The notes under the pieces: generated by a model
What the model saw: the letters and a program-made list of their open reading frames with translations, nothing else
Told to the model about the DNA's origin: nothing
Databases searched by the model: none
Assembly: GCA_030248295.1 (NCBI GenBank)
Contig: JASANH010001164.1
Coordinates: forward strand, 62,001-126,000
From: Mesodorylaimus sp. YZB2_4
Taxonomy: Eukaryota > Nematoda > Enoplea > Dorylaimida > Dorylaimidae
Reading direction: 5' to 3'
DNA: 64,000 nucleotides
Position numbers and translations under genes: made by a program
Shown: piece by piece, positions 59,546 to 64,000 of the stretch
Layout: each line of letters starts with the position of its first letter
Position numbering within the stretch: position 1 is the stretch's first letter

Positions 59546-62500
59546 ATGGGCGATCGACTGGTTTATCGTTTAGTTGGTTTTTTCAGTTTATCATTTTGCC
59601 TTGGACTTTTATTTACGTCGAGCCAGGTCGTCGAGGGACAATTCCAACAGTCCTATCCCCAACAGAGTGTACCTCAGAACTTTCCATTCCAAGCACCACA
59701 GAATCCCAATTATAATCCGTTCCAACAGCCGTACTCAGCGAATACCATTTATTCCTACGGAGGTGAGTTTCCGAGCTTCAAATTATTCGCAGTTTGTTTA
59801 TGTGCCAGTGTGAAGGCGGCGAGGCATGCTGAGCTAATGGCTATTTTGGTTTATCCTCGAGGCTCCAGCAGAAAGCCACATCCGGGTGAACTAAATTAGA
59901 TGGGATGACTGACTCACTCGTACTCGGGGGCTGGGGATGAGCAATGAGCGAGCCAAGTATGGAGAGTAGGTGGAAGACGATTCTATTTTCTGAATCATAG
60001 CATACTCAGGAACCGATAACGAGTCAATTTCACATTCTGAAACGTGAGCGGACTGGCTGCGGCCAGGGGTGCTTCAAAATCTGCTGTGCAGTTGCTGTGA
60101 GGGATCGTGCTATCAGCAAGGCTTTAGCATGCGTTCATCCGCCATCCAGACGAATGCAAGAGAGTGCGGCTGAGTAGGTAGTAACCCTTGACCCCATTGT
60201 TTTATCGCGCCAGTATTTTTCTGAGGTGGACATGTGGGTGAATAGTAGCGGGTCGACCGACCAGCGCACGCTTTAATGAGTGGTATTTTCAGTTGACCGA
60301 CGTAACCTATATCCGTACGGAGCAGGCACGCGCGATGTGAGGCTCGTGGATCGAGAAGCCCAAACGGGCAAGCAAATCGATCTGTTCACCTTCTTCCCGT
60401 ATTACGGAGGCAAGTTCAATTACTCCATCGTAAGTTAAGACCACTCGCTCGAGGTCACCCATGCTTCGAACATGGCTTTTCCAGATATCCGTCCATGGGT
60501 ACATTACGTTCGGCGACGTAATGGAAGACGGTCTGGATTTCTTGATGGGCGACGATGTGATCGACTGGCCCTCTAATCCCGACCCTGCGACCATAGCCGT
60601 TTTTGCCTGCCGACAAAAGGAAGCGGCTAATCTGCCAATGGACCAGAAGGGGGTGCATTATCGACTCGTATTCAGAAATGACATGTACAGGAACATCCCC
60701 GTCGGTGTCAGCAGCCAAATGAAGTATCAGAACTATATCGATCCGAACGGCGACTACTTCCTGGATCAGATCAAGGAAGATTTGAGAGGTGAGCAGTACA
60801 GTTGTCCGATTTTGACCAGGGTAGCATCTGGCTTTCTTTAGATGGAATGGTCGGTGCTGGAAATTTCCATCCAGACGTAGCCCTTGTGGTCACATGGGAG
60901 AACATGACTTTTTATCAAGCTTCGAGGGAAGATGCTGAAACCAAGGTGAGCCACCCTTATTTCACAGTACCAAGTGCATGCGACCGTGTATCTGATTTAG
61001 CGCGCTACTTACCAAGTCGTCTTCGCAACAGATCGAGCTGCACAGTTGAGTTACGTCATACTTAACTATCACACGCTTGGATACGCTGGTTCCGACATTT
61101 ACGGCCAGACCAAAAGAGGACGATGCAAGGTACGAATCGAACTCCTTCTCTTTAGGGTCTTTAAAGAGCGTCTAATTTTGCAGGCCCTATTCAACGGCGG
61201 TAACCAGACTGGATCGGTGCTGGTCGATCCAGTAAACTCCAAGTTCCCACTCCAATTGGCTCTGACTTCTGCCGTTCCCCACCGTGTAGGCGGCCGATAC
61301 TTGTTTCGTGTGGATGATATCGTCCGAAAGGGTGGCTGCTCCAATATGACTGCCGGCACATGTAGGAGTTTTTTTGAGCATTTCAATTTTGAGAAAGATT
61401 GCACTGACTAACTTTTCAGATCGAATGACCATTTACCCAGACTTGGTAAACGCCATGGGCGATGTGAACGTGCAAGTTAACGGCCTGTGTTTCAAACAAA
61501 CTGATGAGCCCATACTTCAGATAGTCGAGTTCCAGGTAAGAATATGACCTTCCTTTTCTGTACGGCCAGCACCTTCTCATCTCTTTTTCAGCCATCAATT
61601 TGCAAAGTAAAAAATGCAGCCATTGCTGAATGCAAAATGATTCGGTACTATCAATGGGGCACGAGATCAGTTTATTTGCAAGTGGGCACTAACAAAGTCT
61701 ATGTTGGCTCGATCTATTATGGTAAGGCATACTGTAACCGCTGTTTGCAGCATACAATCAGTCACCCACTTCAGTTCCGCCTGGTCTCGATCCGTTCCAA
61801 TTGGACGTTGGTCGCATTGAAACCTGGTTTAATAAAGTGCGTCCCCCTCAACATCGAATCGGCTGGTACCCTGGAAATTTCACAAACGAACGCAACGAAC
61901 GCATCGGGAGTTTGCGCTTGGCTTTGTGGGGATACAAAGAAAAGATGGTGGACAAGGACAAGAAATTTGTACCAGTACTAGAAAAAATTGCTATTCTCAA
62001 TTCTGGCGTGCCCAATCCAACCGATCGTAGTATAGACTACACAGTCTTTGATATGACGCCTCAAACGCCTCAGTGGGTGAACGATGGGGAACGACAGTTC
62101 TGGACGTATAGATTCGGCTTCCTTAGACTCTATTCCGAGGATCAATTAGCCGCCGGAGGAGAAGGAGGAGGGTAAGTCGGATTGTGGCCGCGTTGCGCGA
62201 GTCAGAGGGACACTGGTTTCTTCTAGTTTATGGAGTCCGCCTATTCCATTGCATTGGTGGTGGGGAACGGACAACAATAACGTGGCCAGGATCGCAGTGG
62301 ACAAGTGCATCGATTGGTACCAAGAAGACGGCATGCAATGGAACTTCATCATGGACACTGAAACGAACAGCTCGTGTCCGTGTCGTCTGGAGCAAGCCAA
62401 CATCGATATTGGCCGATACATGCCTCACCCGCGCTGCTCTCAACACTTCAGGAACCTCGGTTGTGATGCGTACGTTGGAGCGAAGGAATGCTTCTTGGCT

Positions 62501-64000
62501 GCTCAAAATGTACAAGGGTAAGAACCAGTTATTTCAAGCCAATGGCCTCCACAACTTCACTGACTTTTCAGACACTATGTCACTCACTACGGTCAAGTCT
62601 GCTGCTACGATCGCGACGGTTATTTGATGCAGACGAGCTATCAGACTGTGGTGCAGGTCGATAACTATCCCTACAGTCCAGGGTTCCCACAGAGGGCATA
62701 CGAATTTGGCACGTACCCGTTCGCCAAGCAGTTCGAGGTAAGCCGATTCCAGATTATTCCAAGAACGCCTCTAATCGTGCGTTCTTATTTCAGATCCCGA
62801 CCCTGTCCAACTACTACCACGATGTCATGCCTTACTTTTTCTGTTGCAAGTGGGTCTCGGATCATTGCCAATTTTTCTACTGGCGTCGTCCCAGCAGCGG
62901 ATGCCAAAACTACCGACCGCCGGGTGTGGCCACAGTCATGGGTGCAGGCCATTTCGTTACTTTCGATAATTTGCAATACACTTTTAACGAGCCTGGGACT
63001 TACGTCTTCTTGTTCAAACCTGAAGTACGTCTACAATACAATCGAGATCAGAGCGTGCCAACATCGCCACAAGTCTTGATCGAAATTCGCATGGAGAGAT
63101 ATCCAAACAGGATGACCGATTTCAGTAAGCGATTACGAACTAATACTAAAATCATTATCTAATCAAGACTGTAAATTTCAGGTCATCGAGACATTCCTCA
63201 ATTCGATCTCGTCCAGCCACAAAACGTCAGCGTCATCACTGGAGTGGCGATCCAAGAAGGCTCGAGCAAAGAAAGCGATCGCGTGGTGTTCAGCCTGCGC
63301 AAGGACACCCGCCGAGTCAAGTACCGATTGAACGTGCTCGTCAATGACGAGCTGCGTTATTTCGATGTGGTCAAGACGCAAAAATTCCGTGGAGTGACCG
63401 TCTACGTAAACGACTGGAAGGAAGGACAATCGGAAATTTATTGCACTTTGGAAAGAACTCGTATCGGATTGCGTATTCGAGAAAGTTATGCGGTTGAGAT
63501 CATTAGGCAAGTCAAGTTCGAGGAATCGTACGGTCTTTTGGACGTTCTGGTCTCAATTCCACCTGAATACCAATTGGTAAGATTTGAGATCTTTGTCACT
63601 TGGGTGGTATAAATCAAATGTCTTCATTCCAAGGCTCCCGATCCAACTGGTGCCATCAACTGGGACAGTGCTTTAGCCGGTCTCGTTGGCACGTTTTCGA
63701 ATACGACTCAAGACGATTTCATCGATCCGAGCACCAGGCGATCGATTGGAAGCGCATCCGGTTCCAGCGAGTCTGTTGCTCAATTTGCTAGGATGTGTAA
63801 GTCCACTGAAAATTTGTCTTTGCTATCAGGATGACATGTCGATTACATTTTAGGGAAAGTGGACAACATTCGTTTCCCAGACTTGTTCGTCTTGTTGTCA
63901 CAGGATCATGAGACTTATCCTGAGGCCTCACTCCTGGGTCCAGTTTACCCATTCTCAGGGGTGCAGAGCAGTGCAGGTTATCCTCCTTATGTTCCACAAT
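59546..64000 (+). CDS. Mesh-like NIDO-AMOP-VWD adhesion protein, N-terminal 1068 residues (continues past window)
   Basis: Fifteen exons visible: 59546-59762, 60293-60429, 60485-60788, 60842-60945, 61001-61129, 61184-61361, 61420-61535, 61592-61721, 61775-62171, 62227-62517, 62572-62737, 62794-63124, 63182-63576, 63634-63796 and 63854 to the end. All phases agree. A signal peptide is followed by a Gln/Pro/Asn/Tyr-rich segment (to about residue 75). A NIDO domain spans about 110-300 (DLFTFFPYYGGKFNYSI, QVVFATDRAAQLSYVILNYH). A module of about 300-440 follows, then an AMOP-type Cys-rich domain at about 570-725 (CIDWYQEDG, CPCRLEQA, CCYDRDG). A VWD-like region starts near 770 (FDNLQYTFNEPGTYVFL). 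This order matches Mesh, which organises smooth septate junctions in arthropod gut, and relates to vertebrate SUSD2. The transmembrane segment and sushi/C-terminal part lie beyond the window. Function in junctions or adhesion is inferred from family. Confidence 0.92.

Overview
The window is nuclear DNA from a small-bodied invertebrate animal. Coding sequence is broken by many short spliceosomal introns, mostly 45-75 bp with GTAAG-type donors and pyrimidine-rich TTTCAG acceptors. The genes are metazoan: RAD51, a CYP2-type P450, an NPY/NPF-type GPCR, synaptotagmins, ABCD4, STRA6, BTBD17 and a Mesh-like NIDO/AMOP/VWD protein. I cannot name the phylum from sequence alone. A compact protostome genome is the best guess. 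There is no sign of bacterial sequence, CRISPR arrays or rRNA.

Layout. 1-2.1 kb (+): 3' half of an unidentified single-pass membrane protein. 2.6-3.7 kb (-): membrane-anchored four-EF-hand protein. 4.25-6.36 kb (-): BTBD17-like BTB-BACK protein. 7.4-8.3 kb (-): doubtful small membrane-protein gene. 9.75-11.64 kb (+): RAD51. 11.9-14.1 kb (-): 490-aa P450. 15.0-16.1 kb (-): intronless GPCR. 18.0-18.9 kb (+): secreted Tyr/Asn/Pro-rich protein. 21.7-23.5 kb (+): synaptotagmin-1-like protein. 24.7-25.7 kb (-): disabled BAR-domain gene. 26.4-32.0 kb (-): second, divergent synaptotagmin-like gene. 32-38.7 kb: almost empty. 38.8-42.1 kb (-): complete 16-exon STRA6-like gene. 43.8-44.7 kb (-): GNAT acetyltransferase. 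46.0-47.0 kb (-): orphan type I membrane protein. 49.4-50.6 kb (+): secreted triple Ly6-like protein. 51.25-54.6 kb (-): complete 14-exon ABCD4. 55.7-56.6 kb (-): Cys-rich orphan. 59.5 kb to the end (+): Mesh-like adhesion protein, truncated by the window edge.

These are independently transcribed genes, not an operon. Some share a theme. The two synaptotagmins and the BAR relic relate to vesicle and membrane traffic. STRA6 (retinoid uptake) and ABCD4 (lysosomal cobalamin export) are both vitamin transporters, but 9 kb and several genes separate them, so a link is only speculative. Exon models were assembled by hand from splice consensus, reading-frame phase and remembered family sequences. 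No alignment program was run.

Non-coding structure includes a TA-flanked 93-bp foldback element, a two-copy dispersed repeat (about 2.2 and 7.0 kb), tRNA-derived SINE-like pieces, seven long poly-G/poly-C tracts, and a perfect 30-bp palindrome just upstream of the STRA6 start codon.
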